The notes beneath the pieces are model-generated. The model saw only the letters and a list, made by a program, of their open reading frames with translations, was not told the origin of the DNA and did no database searches. The position numbers and the translations under genes were made by a program. Shown here piece after piece: positions 50,951 to 63,913 of a stretch of 64,000 nt of DNA. Every line of letters starts with the position of its first letter. The stretch's first letter is position 1. This stretch comes from Symsagittifera roscoffensis (taxonomy: Eukaryota; Xenacoelomorpha; Acoela; Convolutidae), in contig NC_087067.1 in the NCBI RefSeq assembly GCF_963678635.1, positions 32,524,401 through 32,588,400 on the forward strand, given 5' to 3'.

Positions 50951-52203
50951 TGAAAATTCTGAAACTGCAAATTACCTTAATAGAGTGAAGATGTCAGTAT
51001 GAAGAGTCTAATTGAGACTGGTGAATTGCGCGAACGGCCATAACTTGCCCAAAAAACTTAAGACTTCCAAATTTTGCTATTTCTATCGTAAGACCATCGT
51101 CAAATCTTGGGGGACTGAGAAAATGAATCAATTTCGTCGAACCAGTTCAAAGTTATGAGTTCTTGAAAGCTCGGTGATGCCAAAAAGTTAAGCCTAATCG
51201 AGCGTGGCGCAAAAAACGAATATTTCAAAATTTTTGTTATTTTCTGTCTAAATTTTATTTTTTCAATATCGTATCACAATTTTGGACTCAGAACAATTCC
51301 AACGAGCTCAAAACGACTTCTTTAGCTTCAGTGTTCGTGGAGTAATCATCAGTTGAAATTTTGGGGGGACCTGAAATTCGGCCATTTTGGAAGAAAATCG
51401 ACCTAAAAGCTAACTTTTAAGTTAGTGCAATTTTTTTCTTGCATTTTTCATAAAATGGGGTGCTCTCTGCTGTCGCAGAGTGCATTCAAAGAAACTTATC
51501 AGATAGATTTGAAAACTTACCTATTTAATAAGTTTATCACAACAATTAGGCTAAAAGCATCTATCAGTATCCTGGCTGGTATTCGACCATATACCACTAA
51601 CGTTGAGTGAGCAGCTATCATGCCATCGATGGTCATCTAAGACACCCTGTACACGCTCCGTAGGTTTTGACCAGCCGATTTGGCCATAAAACTCATTGGG
51701 CCAAAAAAATTCTGAAAATTGTCAATTTTTCAAATTTTGTTTGAATTGCATAAATTATAACGTGAGCGTGCAAAATTTTACATGGTATAAGAGCATATTT
51801 CTACTCTCGCGCGAGGGCGAGTGTTTTAAAAGTAATGTATATAGTTATATGCTAGTCAGGATATAAATGGAAGCGGAATTACTCAAATGCCTAAGGCAGA
51901 ACCGCAGATTCTGTCTTTGTCTACATCGTTAAGCCCATGTCGTATGTAACGGCACAAACGCAGATGGTTATAACGTAGTCTACTGTACTCTTACGATAGA
52001 TTTACTAGCCAGCAGGGGAGTTTTGTTAGGGCGAAGTGTCATTATGGCTACCTCTTTTCAACTTTCCCCCTTGACCTTTCATAAGTTGGTCCGGGAGCAA
52101 CATAGCTCTCAACCCAGTCGGATAAATATAAATTTTTATGATGCGAGCTGTTTTTTCATTGTTGTGTTCAAGGCATGTACCAAAATTAGGAAAAGGTTTA
52201 GCT

Positions 52204-52390
52204 ATCGCTTCTCGGCCTTTTGGCTAAGATCATGTGTAGTATCTGTTCTTGTCAGCTTAATATCTGGCATGCTGGGCATAGCCTGGCACCAATATTAAAC
52301 TGATTTTTACTTCCCGAGTTAACACCGAAGCTTGCTTCAGTTGACTCACGGATTGTCCCGGTCTTACACTACCATCGGGAGCAGTCCACC
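52204..52390 (+). ncRNA. U2: U2 snRNA, unit 37
   Basis: Identical to the consensus. The spacer starts the ATTAAAACTAAACTC subfamily (near 52926) seen in units 37-39. Confidence 0.95.
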
Positions 52391-53644
52391 TGAAAATTCT
52401 GAACCTGCAAATTACCTTAATAGAGTGAAGATGTCAGTATGAAGAGTCTAATTGAGACTGGTGAATTGCGCGAACGGCCATAACTTGCCCAAAAAACTTA
52501 AGACTTCCAAATTTTGCTATTTCTATCGTAAGACCATCGTCAAATCTTGGGGGACTGAGAAAATGAACCAATTTTGTCGAACCAGTTCAAAGTTATGAGT
52601 TCTTGAAAGCTCGGTGATGCCAAAAAGTTAAGCCTAATCGAGCGTGGTGCAAAAAACGAAAATTTCAAAATTTTTGTTCTTTTCTGTCTAAATTTTATTT
52701 TTTCAATATCGTATCACAATTTTGGACTCAGAACTATTCCAACGAGCCCAAAACGACTTCTTTAGCTTCAGTGTTCGTGGAGAAATCATCAGTTGAAATT
52801 TTGGGGGGAGCTGAAATTCGGCCATTTTGGAAGAAAATCGACCTAAAAGCTAACTTTTAAGTTAGTGCAATTTTTTTCTTGCATTTTTCATAAAATGGGG
52901 TGCTCTCTGCTGTCGCAGAGTGCATTAAAACTAAACTCATCAAATAGATTTAAAAACTTACCTATTTAATAAGTTTATCACAACAATTAGGCTAAAAGCA
53001 TCTATCAGTATCCTGGCTGGTATTCGACCATATGCCACTAACGTTGAGTGAGCAGCTATCATGCCATCGATGGTCATCTAAGACACCCTGTACACGCTCC
53101 GTAGGTTTTGACCAGCCGATTTGGCCATAAAACTCATTGGGCCAAAAAAATTCTGAAAATTGTCAATTTTTCAAATTTTGTTTGAATTGCATAAATTATA
53201 ACGTGAGCGTGCAAAATTTTACATGGTATAAGAGCATATTTCTACTCTCGCGCGAGGGCGAGTGTTTTAAAAGTAATGTACATAGTTATATGCTAGTCAG
53301 GATATAAATGGAAGCGGAATTACTCAAATGCCTAAGGCAGAACCGCAGATTCTGTCTTTGTCTACATCGTTAAGCCCATGTCGTATGTAACGGCACAAAC
53401 GCAGATGGTTATAACGTAGTCTACTGTACTCTTACGATAGATTTACTAGCCAGCAGGGGAGTTTTGTTAGGGCGAAAGGTCATTATGGCTACCTCTTTTC
53501 AACTTTCCCCCTTGACCTTTCATAAGTTGGTCCGGGAGCAACATAGCTCTCAACCCAGTCGGATAAATATAAATTTTTATGATGCGAGCTGTTTTTTCAT
53601 TGTTGTGTTCAAGGCATGTACCAAAATTAGGAAAAGGTTTAGCT

Positions 53645-53831
53645 ATCGCTTCTCGGCCTTTTGGCTAAGATCATGTGTAGTATCTGTTCTTGTCAGCTTA
53701 ATATCTGGCATGCTGGGCATAGCCTGGCACCAATATTAAACTGATTTTTACTTCCCGAGTTAACACCGAAGCTTGCTTCAGTTGACTCACGGATTGTCCC
53801 GGTCTTACACTACCATCGGGAGCAGTCCACC
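53645..53831 (+). ncRNA. U2: U2 snRNA, unit 38
   Basis: Identical to the consensus. The upstream flank has GCGAAAGGTC instead of GCGAAGTGTC. Confidence 0.95.
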
Positions 53832-55085
53832 TGAAAATTCTGAACCTGCAAATTACCTTAATAGAGTGAAGATGTCAGTATGAAGAGTCTAATTGAGACT
53901 GGTCAATTGCGCGAACGGCCATAACTTGCCCCAAAAACTTAAGACTTCCAAATTTTGCTATTTCTATCGTAAGACCATCGTCAAATCTTGGGGGACTGAG
54001 AAAATGAATCAATTTCGTCGAACCAGTTCAAAGTTATGAGTTCTTGAAAGCTCGGTGATGCCAAAAAGTTAAGCCTAATCGAGCGTGGTGCAAAAAACGA
54101 AAATTCCAAAATTTTTGTTATTTTCTGTCTAAATTTTATTTTTTCAATATCGTATCACAATTTTGGACTCAGAACAATTCCAACGAGCTCAAAACGACTT
54201 CTTTAGCTTCAGTGTTCGTGGAGTAATCATCAGTTGAAATTTTGGGGGGAGCTGAAATTCGGCCATTTTGGAAGAAAATCGACCTAAAAGCTAACTTTTA
54301 AGTTAGTGCAATTTTTTTCTTGCATTTTTCATAAAATGGGGTGCTCTCTGCTATCGCAGAGTGCATTAAAACAAAACTCATCAAATAGATTTAAAAACTT
54401 ACCTATTTAATAAATTTATCACATCAATTAGGCTAAAAGCATCTATCAGTATCCTGGCTGGTATTCGACCATATGCCACTAACGTTGAGTGAGCAGCTAT
54501 CATGCCATCGATGGTCATCTAAGACACCCTGTACACGCTCCGTAGGTTTTGACCAGCCGATTTGGCCATAAAACTCATTGGGCCAAAAAAATTCTGAAAA
54601 TTGTCAATTTTTCAAATTTTGTTTGAATTGCATAAATTATAACGTGAGCGTGCAAAATATTACATGGTATAAGAGCATATTTCTACTCTCGCGCGAGGGC
54701 GAGTGTTTTAAAAGTAATGTACATAGTTATATGCTAGTCAGGATATAAATGGAAGCGGAATTACTCAAATGCCTAAGGCAGAACCGCAGATTCTGTCTTT
54801 GTCTACATCGTTAAGCCCATGTCGTATGTAACGGCACAAACGCAGATGGTTATAACGTAGTCTACTGTAATCTTACGATAGATTTACTAGCCAGCAGGGG
54901 AGTTTTGTTAGGGCGAAGTGTCATTATGGCTACCTCTTTTCAACTTTCCCCCTTGACCTTTCATAAGTTGGTCCGGGAGCAACATAGCTCTCAACCCAGT
55001 CGGATAAATATAAATTTTTATGATGCGAGCTGTTTTTTCATTGTTGTGTTCAAGGCATGTACCAAAATTAGGAAAAGGTTTAGCT

Positions 55086-55272
55086 ATCGCTTCTCGGCCT
55101 TTTGGCTAAGATCATGTGTAGAATCTGTTCTTGTCAGCTTAATATCTGGCATGCTTGGCATAGCCTGGCACCAATATTAAACTGATTTTTACTTCCCGAG
55201 TTAACACCGAAGCTTGCTTCAGTTGACTCACGGATTGTCCCGGACTTACACTACCATCGGGAGCAGTCCACC
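55086..55272 (+). ncRNA. U2: U2 snRNA variant, unit 39, branch-recognition motif mutated
   Basis: U37A (55122) changes GUAGUA to GUAGAA, so base pairing with the intron branch site is disrupted. G71U (55156) gives a U-U mismatch in stem IIb and U159A (55244) breaks the pair closing the stem IV loop. Most likely a pseudogene, unless it uses a different branch site. Confidence 0.9.
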
Positions 55273-56528
55273 TGAAAATTCTGAACCTGCAAATTACCTT
55301 AATAGAGTGAAGATGTCAGTATGAAGAGTCTAATTGAGACTGGTGAATTGCGCGAACGGCCATAACTTGCCCAAAAAACTTAAGACTTCCAAATTTTGCT
55401 ATTTCTATCGTAAGACCATCGTCAAATCTTGGGGGACTGAGAAAATGAATCAATTTCGTCGAACCAGTTCAAAGTTATGAGTTCTTGAAAGCTCGGTGAT
55501 GCCAAAAAGTTAAGCCTAATCGAGCGTGGTGCAAAAAACGAAAATTTCAAAATTTTTGTTATTTTCTGTCTAAATTTTATTTTTTCAACATCGTATCACA
55601 ATTTTGGACTCAGAACAATTCCAACGAGCTCAAAACGACTTCTTCAGCTTCAGTGTTCGTGGAGTAATCATCAGTTGAAATTTTGGGGGGAGCTGAAATT
55701 CGGCCATTTTGGAAGAAAATCGACCTAAAAGCTAACTTTATTAAGTTAGTGCAATTTTTTTCTTGCATTTTTCATAAACTGGGGTGCTCTCTGCTGTCGC
55801 AGAGTGCATTAAAACTAAACTCATCAAATAGATTTGAAAACTTACCTATTTAATAAGTTTATCACAACAATTAGGCTAAAAGCATCTATCAGTATCCTGG
55901 CTGGTATTCGACCATATGCCACTAACGTTGAGTGAGCAGCTATCATGCCATCGATGGTCATCTAAGACACCCTGTACACGCTCCGTAGGTTTTGACCAGC
56001 CGATTTGGCCATAAAACTCATTGGGCCAAAAAAATTCTGAAAATTGTCAATTTTTCAAATTTTGTTTGAATTGCATAAATTATAACGTGAGCGTGCAAAA
56101 TTTTACATGGTATAAGAGCATATTTCTACTCTCGCGCGAGGGCGAGTGTTTTAAAAGTAATGTACATAGTTATATGCTAGTCAGGATATAAATGGAAGCG
56201 GAATTACTCAAATGCCTAAGGCAGAACCGCAGATTCTGTCTTTGTCTACATCGTTAAGCCCATGTCGTATGTAACGGCACAAACGCAGATGGTTATAACG
56301 TAGTCTACTGTAATCTTACGATAGATTTACTAGCCAGCAGGGGAGTTTTGTTAGGGCGAAGTGTCATTATGGCTACCTCTTTTCAACTTTCCCCCTTGAC
56401 CTTTCATAAGTTGGTCCGGGAGCAACATAGCTCTCAAACCAGTCGGATAAATATAAATTTTTATGATGCGAGCTGTTTTTTCATTGTTGTGTTCAAGGCA
56501 TGTACCAAAATTAGGAAAAGGTTTAGCT

Positions 56529-56715
56529 ATCGCTTCTCGGCCTTTTGGCTAAGATCATGTGTAGTATCTGTTCATGTCAGCTTAATATCTGGCATGCTGG
56601 GCATAGCCTGGCACCAATATTAAACTGATTTTTACTTCCCGAGTTAACACCGAAGCTTGCTTCAGTTGACTCACGGATTGTCCCGGTCTTACACTACCAT
56701 CGGGAGCAGTCCACC
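56529..56715 (+). ncRNA. U2: U2 snRNA, unit 40 (U46A)
   Basis: U46A at 56574, in the linker between the branch-recognition region and stem IIa. All stems are intact, so function is plausible. Confidence 0.93.
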
Positions 56716-57968
56716 TGAAAATTCTGAACCTGCAAATTACCTTAATAGAGTGAAGATGTCAGTATGAAGAGTCTAATTGAGACTGGTGAATTGCGCGAAC
56801 GGCCATAACTTGCCCAAAAAACTTAAGACTTCCAAATTTTGCTATTTCTATCGTAAGACCATCGTCAAATCTTGGGGGACTGAGAAAATGAATCAATTTT
56901 GTCGAACCAGTTCAAAGTTATGAGTTCTTGAAAGCTCGGTGATGCCAAAAAGTTAAGCCTAATCGAGCGTGGTGCAAAAAACGAAAATTTCAAAATTTTT
57001 GTTATTTTCTGTCTAAATTTTATTTTTTCAATATCGTATCACAATTTTGGACTCAGAACAATTCCAACGAGCTCAAAACGACTTCTTTAGCTTCAGTGTT
57101 CGTGGAGTAATCATCAGTTGAAATTTTCGGGGGAGCTGAAATTCGGCCATTTTGGAAGAAAATCGACCTAAAAGCTAACTTTTAAGTTAGTGCAATTTTT
57201 TTCTTGCATTTTTCATAAAATGGGGAGCTCTCTGCTGTCGCATAGTGCATTCAAAGAAACTTATCAAATAGATTTGAAAACTTACCTATTTAATAAGTTT
57301 ATCACAACAATTAGGCTAAAAGCATCTATCAGTATCCTGGCTGGTGTTCGACCATATGCCACTAACGTTGAGTGAGCGGCTATCATGCCATAAATCGTCA
57401 TCTAAGACACCTTGTACACGCTCCGTAGGTTTTGACCAGCCGATTTGGCCATAAAACTCATTGGGCCAAAAAAATTCTGAAAATTGTCAATTTTTCAAAT
57501 TTTGTTTGAATTGCATAAATTATAACGTGAGCGTGCAAAATTTTACATGGTATAAGAGCATATTTCTACTCTCGCGCGAGAGCGAGTGTTTTAAAAGTAA
57601 TGTACATAGTTATATGCTAGTCAGGATATAAATGGAAGCGGAATTACTCAAATGCCTAAGGCAGAACCGCAGATTCTGTCTTTGTCCACATCGTTAAGCC
57701 CATGTCGTATGTAACGGCACAAACGCAGATGGTTATAATGTAGTCTACTGTACTCTTACGATAGATTTACTAGCCAGCAGGGGAGTTTTGTTAGGGCGAA
57801 GTGTCGTTATGGCTACCTCTTTTCAACTTTCCCCCTTGACCTTTCATAAGTTGGTCCGGGAGCAACCCAGCTCTCAACCCAGTCGGATAAATATAATTTT
57901 TTATGATGCGAGCTGTTTTTTCATTGTTGTGTTCAAGGCATGTACCAAAATTAGGAAAAGGTTTAGTT

Positions 57969-58155
57969 ATCGATTCTCGGCCTTTTGGTTAAGATCATGT
58001 GTAGTATCTGTTCTTGTCAGCTTAATATCTGGCATGCTGGGCATAGCCTGGCACCCATATTAAACTGATTTTTACTTCCCGAGTTAACACCGAAGCTTGT
58101 TTCAGTTGACTCACGGATTGTCCCGGTCTTACACTACCATCGGGAGCAGTCCACC
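57969..58155 (+). ncRNA. U2: U2 snRNA variant, unit 41
   Basis: C5A (57973) in the U6 helix II strand, C21U (57989) turning G12-C21 of stem I into G-U, A88C (58056) just before the stem IIc strand, and C132U (58100) turning G127-C132 into G-U. It is the most substituted copy at the right end; activity is doubtful. Confidence 0.9.
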
Positions 58156-59407
58156 TGAAAATTCTGAACCTGCAAATTACCTTAATAGAGTGAAGATGTC
58201 AGTATGAAGAGTCTAATTGAGACTGGTGAATTGCGCGAACGGCCATAACTTGCCCAAAAAACTTAAAACTTCCAAATTTTGCTATTTCTATCGTAAGACC
58301 ATCGTCAAATCTTGGGGGACTGAGAAAACGAACCAATTTTGTCGAACCAGTTCAAAGTTATGAGTTCTTGAAAGCTCGGTGATGCCAAAAAGTTAAGCCT
58401 AATCGAGCGTGGTGCAAAAAACGAAAATTTCAAAATTTTTGTTCTTTTCTGTCTAAATTTTATTTTTTCAATATCGTATCACAATTTTGGACTCAGAACT
58501 ATTCCAACGAGCCCAAAACGACTTCTTTAGCTTCAGTGTTCGTGGAGAAATCATCAGTTGAAATTTTGGGGGGAGCTGAAATTCGGCCATTTTGGAAGAA
58601 AATCGACCTAAAAGCTGACTTTTAAGTTAGTGCAATTTTTTTCTTGCATTTTTTATAAAATGGGGTGCTGTCTGCTGTCGCAGAGTGCATTCAAAGAAAC
58701 TTATCAAATAGATTTGAAAACTTACCTATTTAATAAGTTTGTCACAACAATTAGGCTAAAACCATCTATCAGTATCCTGGCTGGTATTCGACCATATGCC
58801 ACTAACGTTGAGTGAGCGGCTATCATGCCATAAATGGTCATCTAAGACACCTTGTACACGCTCCGTAGGTTTTGACCAGCCGATTTGGCCATAAAACTCA
58901 TTGGGCCAAAAAAATTCGAAAATTGTCAATTTTTCAAATTTTGTTTGAATTGCATAAATTATAACGTGAGCGTGCAAAATTTTACATGGTATAAGAGCAT
59001 ATTTCTACTCTCGCGCGAGGGCGAGTGTTTTAAAAGTAATGTACATAGTTATATGCTAGTCAGGATATAAATGGAAGCGGAATTACTCAAATGCCCAAGG
59101 CAGAACCGCAGATTCTGTCTTTGTCCACATCGTTAAGCCCATGTCGTATGTAACGGCACAAACGCAGATGGTTATAATGTAGTCTACTGTACTCTTACGA
59201 TAGATTTACTAGCCAGCAGGGGAGTTTTGTTAGGGCGAAGTGTCGTTATGGCTACCTCTTTTCAACTTTCCCCCTTGACCTTTCATAAGTTGGTCCGGGA
59301 GCAACCCAGCTCTCAACCCAGTCGGATAAATATAAATTTTTATGATGCGAGCTGTTTTTTCATTGTTGTGTTCAAGGCATGTACCAAAATTAGGAAAAGG
59401 TTTAGTT

Positions 59408-59594
59408 ATCGCTTCTCGGCCTTTTGGCTAAGATCATGTGTAGTATCTGTTCTTGTCAGCTTAATATCTGGCATGCTGGGCATAGCCTGGCACCAATATT
59501 AAACAGATTTTTACTTCCCGAGTTAACACCGAAGCTTGCTTCAGTTGACTCACGGATTGTCCCGGTCTTACACTACCATCGGGAGCAGTCCACC
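59408..59594 (+). ncRNA. U2: U2 snRNA, unit 42 (U98A)
   Basis: U98A at 59505, immediately before the Sm-type site (AGAUUUUUAC). Stems are intact. Unit 45 has the same allele. Confidence 0.94.
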
Positions 59595-60846
59595 TGAAAA
59601 TTCTGAACCTGCAAATTACCTTAATAGAGTGAAGATGTCAGTATGAAGAGTCTAATTGAGACTGGTGAATTGCGCGAACGGCCATAACTTGCCCAAAAAA
59701 CTTAACACTTCCAAATTTTGCTATTTCTATCGTAAGACCATCGTCAAATCTTGGGGGACTGAGAAAATGAACCAATTTTGTCGAACCAGTTCAAAGTTAT
59801 GAGTTCTTGAAAGCTCGGTGATGCCAAAAAGTTAAGCCTAATCGAGCGTGGTGCAAAAAACGAAAATTTCAAAATTTTTGTTCTTTTCTGTCTAAATTTT
59901 ATTTTTTCAATATCGTATCACAATTTTGGACTCAGAACTATTCCAACGAGCCCAAAACGACTTCTTTAGCTTCAGTGTTCGTGGAGAAATCATCAGTTGA
60001 AATTTTGGGGGGAGCTGAAATTCGGCCATTTTGGAAGAAAATCGACCTAAAAGCTAACTTTTAAGTTAGTGCAATTTTTTTCTTGCATTTTTTATAAAAT
60101 GGGGTGCTCTCTGCTGTCGCAGAGTGCATTCAAAGAAACTTATCAAATAGATTTGAAAACTTACCTATTTAATAAGTTTGTCACAACAATTAGGCTAAAA
60201 GCATCTATCAGTATCCTGGCTGGTATTCGACCATATGCCACTAACGTTGAGTGAGCGGCTATCATGCCATAAATGGTCATCTAAGACACCTTGTACACGC
60301 TCCGTAGGTTTTGACCAGCCGATTTGGCCATAAAACTCATTGGGCCAAAAAAATTCGAAAATTGTCAATTTTTCAAATTTTGTTTGAATTGCATAAATTA
60401 TAACGTGAGCGTGCAAAATTTTACATGGTATAAGAGCATATTTCTACTCTCGCGCGAGGGCGAGTGTTTTAAAAGTAATGTACATAGTTATATGCTAGTC
60501 AGGATATAAATGGAAGCGGAATTACTCAAATGCCCAAGGCAGAACCGCAGATTCTGTCTTTGTCCACATCGTTAAGCCCATGTCGTATGTAACGGCACAA
60601 ACGCAGATGGTTATAATGTAGTCTACTGTACTCTTACGATAGATTTACTAGCCAGCAGGGGAGTTTTGTTAGGGCGAAGTGTCGTTATGGCTACCTCTTT
60701 TCAACTTTCCCCCTTGACCTTTCATAAGTTGGTCCGGGAGCAACCCAGCTCTCAACCCAGTCGGATAAATATAAATTTTTATGATGCGAGCTGTTTTTTC
60801 ATTGTTGTGTTCAAGGCATGTACCAAAATTAGGAAAAAGTTTAGTT

Positions 60847-61033
60847 ATCGCTTCTCGGCCTTTTGGCTAAGATCATGTGTAGTATCTGTTCTTGTCAGCT
60901 TAATATCTGGCATGCTGGGCATAGCCTGGCACCAATATTAAACTGATTTTTACTTCCCGAGTTAACACCGAAGCTTGCTTCAGTTGACTCACGGATTGTC
61001 CCGATCTTACACTACCATCGGGAGCAGTCCACC
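60847..61033 (+). ncRNA. U2: U2 snRNA, unit 43 (G158A)
   Basis: G158A at 61004 converts the G158-U172 wobble of stem IV into A-U, so the stem is kept. Confidence 0.94.
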
Positions 61034-62285
61034 TGAAAATTCTGAACCTGCAAATTACCTTAATAGAGTGAAGATGTCAGTATGAAGAGTCTAATTGAGA
61101 CTGGTGAATTGCGCGAACGGCCATAACTTGCCCAAAAAACTTAACACTTCCAAATTTTGCTATTTCTATCGTAAGACCATCGTCAAATCTTTGGGGACTG
61201 AGAAAATGAACCAATTTTGTCGAACCAGTTCAAAGTTATGAGTTCTTGAAAGCTCGGTGATGCCAAAAAGTTAAGCCTAATCGAGCGTGGTGCAAAAAAC
61301 GAAAATTTCAAAATTTTTGTTCTTTTCTGTCTAAATTTTATTTTTTCAATATCGTATCACAATTTTGGACTCAGAACCATTCCAACGAGCCCAAAACGAC
61401 TTCTTTAGCTTCAGTGTTCGTGGAGTAATCATCAGTTGAAATTTTGGGGGGAGCTGAAATTCGGCCATTTTGGAAGAAAATCGACCTAAAACCTAACTTT
61501 TAAGTTAGTGCAATTTTTTTCTTGCATTTTTTATAAAATGGGGTGCTCTCTGCTGTCGCAGAGTGCATTCAAAGAAACTTATCAAATAGATTTGAAAACT
61601 TACCTATTTAATAAGTTTGTCACAACAATTAGGCTAAAAGCATCTATCAGTATCCTGGCTGGTATTCGACCATATGCCACTAACGTTGAGTGAGCGGCTA
61701 TCATGCCATAAATGGTCATCTAAGACACCTTGTACACGCTCCGTAGGTTTTGACCAGCCGATTTGGCCATAAAACTCATTGGGCCAAAAAAATTCGAAAA
61801 TTGTCAATTTTTCAAATTTTGTTTGAATTGCATAAATTATAACGTGAGCGTGCAAAATTTTACATGGTATAAGAGCATATTTCTACTCTCGCGCGAGGGC
61901 GAGTGTTTTAAAAGTAATGTACATAGTTATATGCTAGTCAGGATATAAATGGAAGCGGAACTACTCAAATGCCCAAGGCAGAACCGCAGATTCTGTCTTT
62001 GTCCACATCGTTAAGCCCATGTCGTATGTAACGGCACAAACGCAGATGGTTATAATGTAGTCTACTGTACTCTTACGATAGATTTACTAGCCAGCAGGGG
62101 AGTTTTGTTAGGGCGAAGTGTCGTTATGGCTACCTCTTTTCAACTTTCCCCCTTGACCTTTCATAAGTTGGTCCGGGAGCAACCCAGCTCTCAACCCAGT
62201 CGGATAAATATAAATTTTTATGATGCGAGCTGTTTTTTCATTGTTGTGTTCAAGGCATGTACCAAAATTAGGAAAAGGTTTAGTT

Positions 62286-62472
62286 ATCGCTTCTCGGCCT
62301 TTTGGCTAAGATCATGTATAGTATCTGTTCTTGTCAGCTTAATATCTGGCATGCTGGGCATAGCCTGGCACCAATATTAAACTGATTTTTACTTCCCGAG
62401 TTAACACCGAAGCTTGCTTCAGTTGACTCACGGATTGTCCCGGTCTTACACTACCATCGGGAGCAGTCCACC
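62286..62472 (+). ncRNA. U2: U2 snRNA variant, unit 44 (G33A, branch motif AUAGUA)
   Basis: G33A at 62318 alters the first base of the branch-recognition motif, normally invariant. Otherwise consensus. Function is doubtful. Confidence 0.92.
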
Positions 62473-63726
62473 TGAAAATTCTGAACCTGCAAATTACCTT
62501 AATAGAGTGAAGATGTCAGTATGAAGAGTCTAATTGAGACTGGTGAATTGCGCGAACGGCCATAACTTGCCCAAAAAACTTAACACTTCCAAATTTTGCT
62601 ATTTCTATCGTAAGACCATCGTCAAATCTTGGGGGACTGAGAAAACGAACCAATTTTGTCGAACCAGTTCAAAGTTATGAGTTCTTGAAAGCTCGGTGAT
62701 GCCAAAAAGTTAAGCCTAATCGAGCGTGGTGCAAAAAACGAAAATTTCAAAATTTTTGTTTTTTTTTCTGTCTAAATTTTATTTTTTCAATATTGTATCA
62801 CAATTTTGGACTCAGAACTATTCCAACGAGCCCAAAACGACTTCTTTAGCTTCAGTGTTCGTGGAGAAATCATCAGTTGAAATTTTGGGGGGAGCTGAAA
62901 TTCGGCCATTTTGGAAGAAAATCGACCTAAAAGCTAACTTTTAATTTAGTGCAATTTTTTTCTTGCATTTTTTATAAAATGGGGTGCTCTCTGCTGTCGC
63001 AGAGTGCATTCAAAGAAACTTATCAAATAGATTTGAAAACTTACCTATTTAATAAGTTTGTCACAACAATTAGGCTAAAAGCATCTATCAGTATCCTGGC
63101 TGGTATTCGACCATATGCCACTAACGTTGAGTGAGCGGCTATCATGCCATAAATGGTCATCTAAGACACCTTGTACACGCTCCGTAGGTTTTGACCAGCC
63201 GATTTGGCCATAAAACTCATTGGGCCAAAAAAATTCGAAAATTGTCAATTTTTCAAATTTTGTTTGAATTGCATAAATTATAACGTGAGCGTGCAAAATT
63301 TTACATGGTATAAGAGCATATTTCTACTCTCGCGCGAGGGCGAGTGTTTTAAAAGTAATGTACATAGTTATATGCTAGTCAGGATATAAATGGAAGCGGA
63401 ATTACTCAAATGCCCAAGGCAGAACCGCAGATTCTGTCTTTGTCCACATCGTTAAGCCCATGTCGTATGTAACGGCACAAACGCAGATGGTTATAATGTA
63501 ACCTACTGTACTCTTACGATAGATTTACTAGCCAGCAGGGGAGTTTTGTTAGGGCGAAGTGTCGTTATGGCTACCTCTTTTCAACTTTCCCCCTTGACCT
63601 TTCATAAGTTGGTCCGGGAGCAACCCAGCTCTCAACCCAGTCGGATAAATATAAATTTTTATGATGCGAGCTGTTTTTTCATTGTTGTGTTCAAGGCATG
63701 TACCAAAATTAGGAAAAGGTTTAGTT

Positions 63727-63913
63727 ATCGCTTCTCGGCCTTTTGGCTAAGATCATGTGTAGTATCTGTTCTTGTCAGCTTAATATCTGGCATGCTGGGC
63801 ATAGCCTGGCACCAATATTAAACAGATTTTTACTTCCCGAGTTAACACCGAAGCTTGCTTCAGTTGACTCACGGATTGTCCCGGTCTTACACTACCATCG
63901 GGAGCAGTCCACC
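63727..63913 (+). ncRNA. U2: U2 snRNA, unit 45 (U98A)
   Basis: Complete gene in the truncated last unit; U98A as in unit 42. The downstream spacer is cut off by the window end. Confidence 0.94.
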
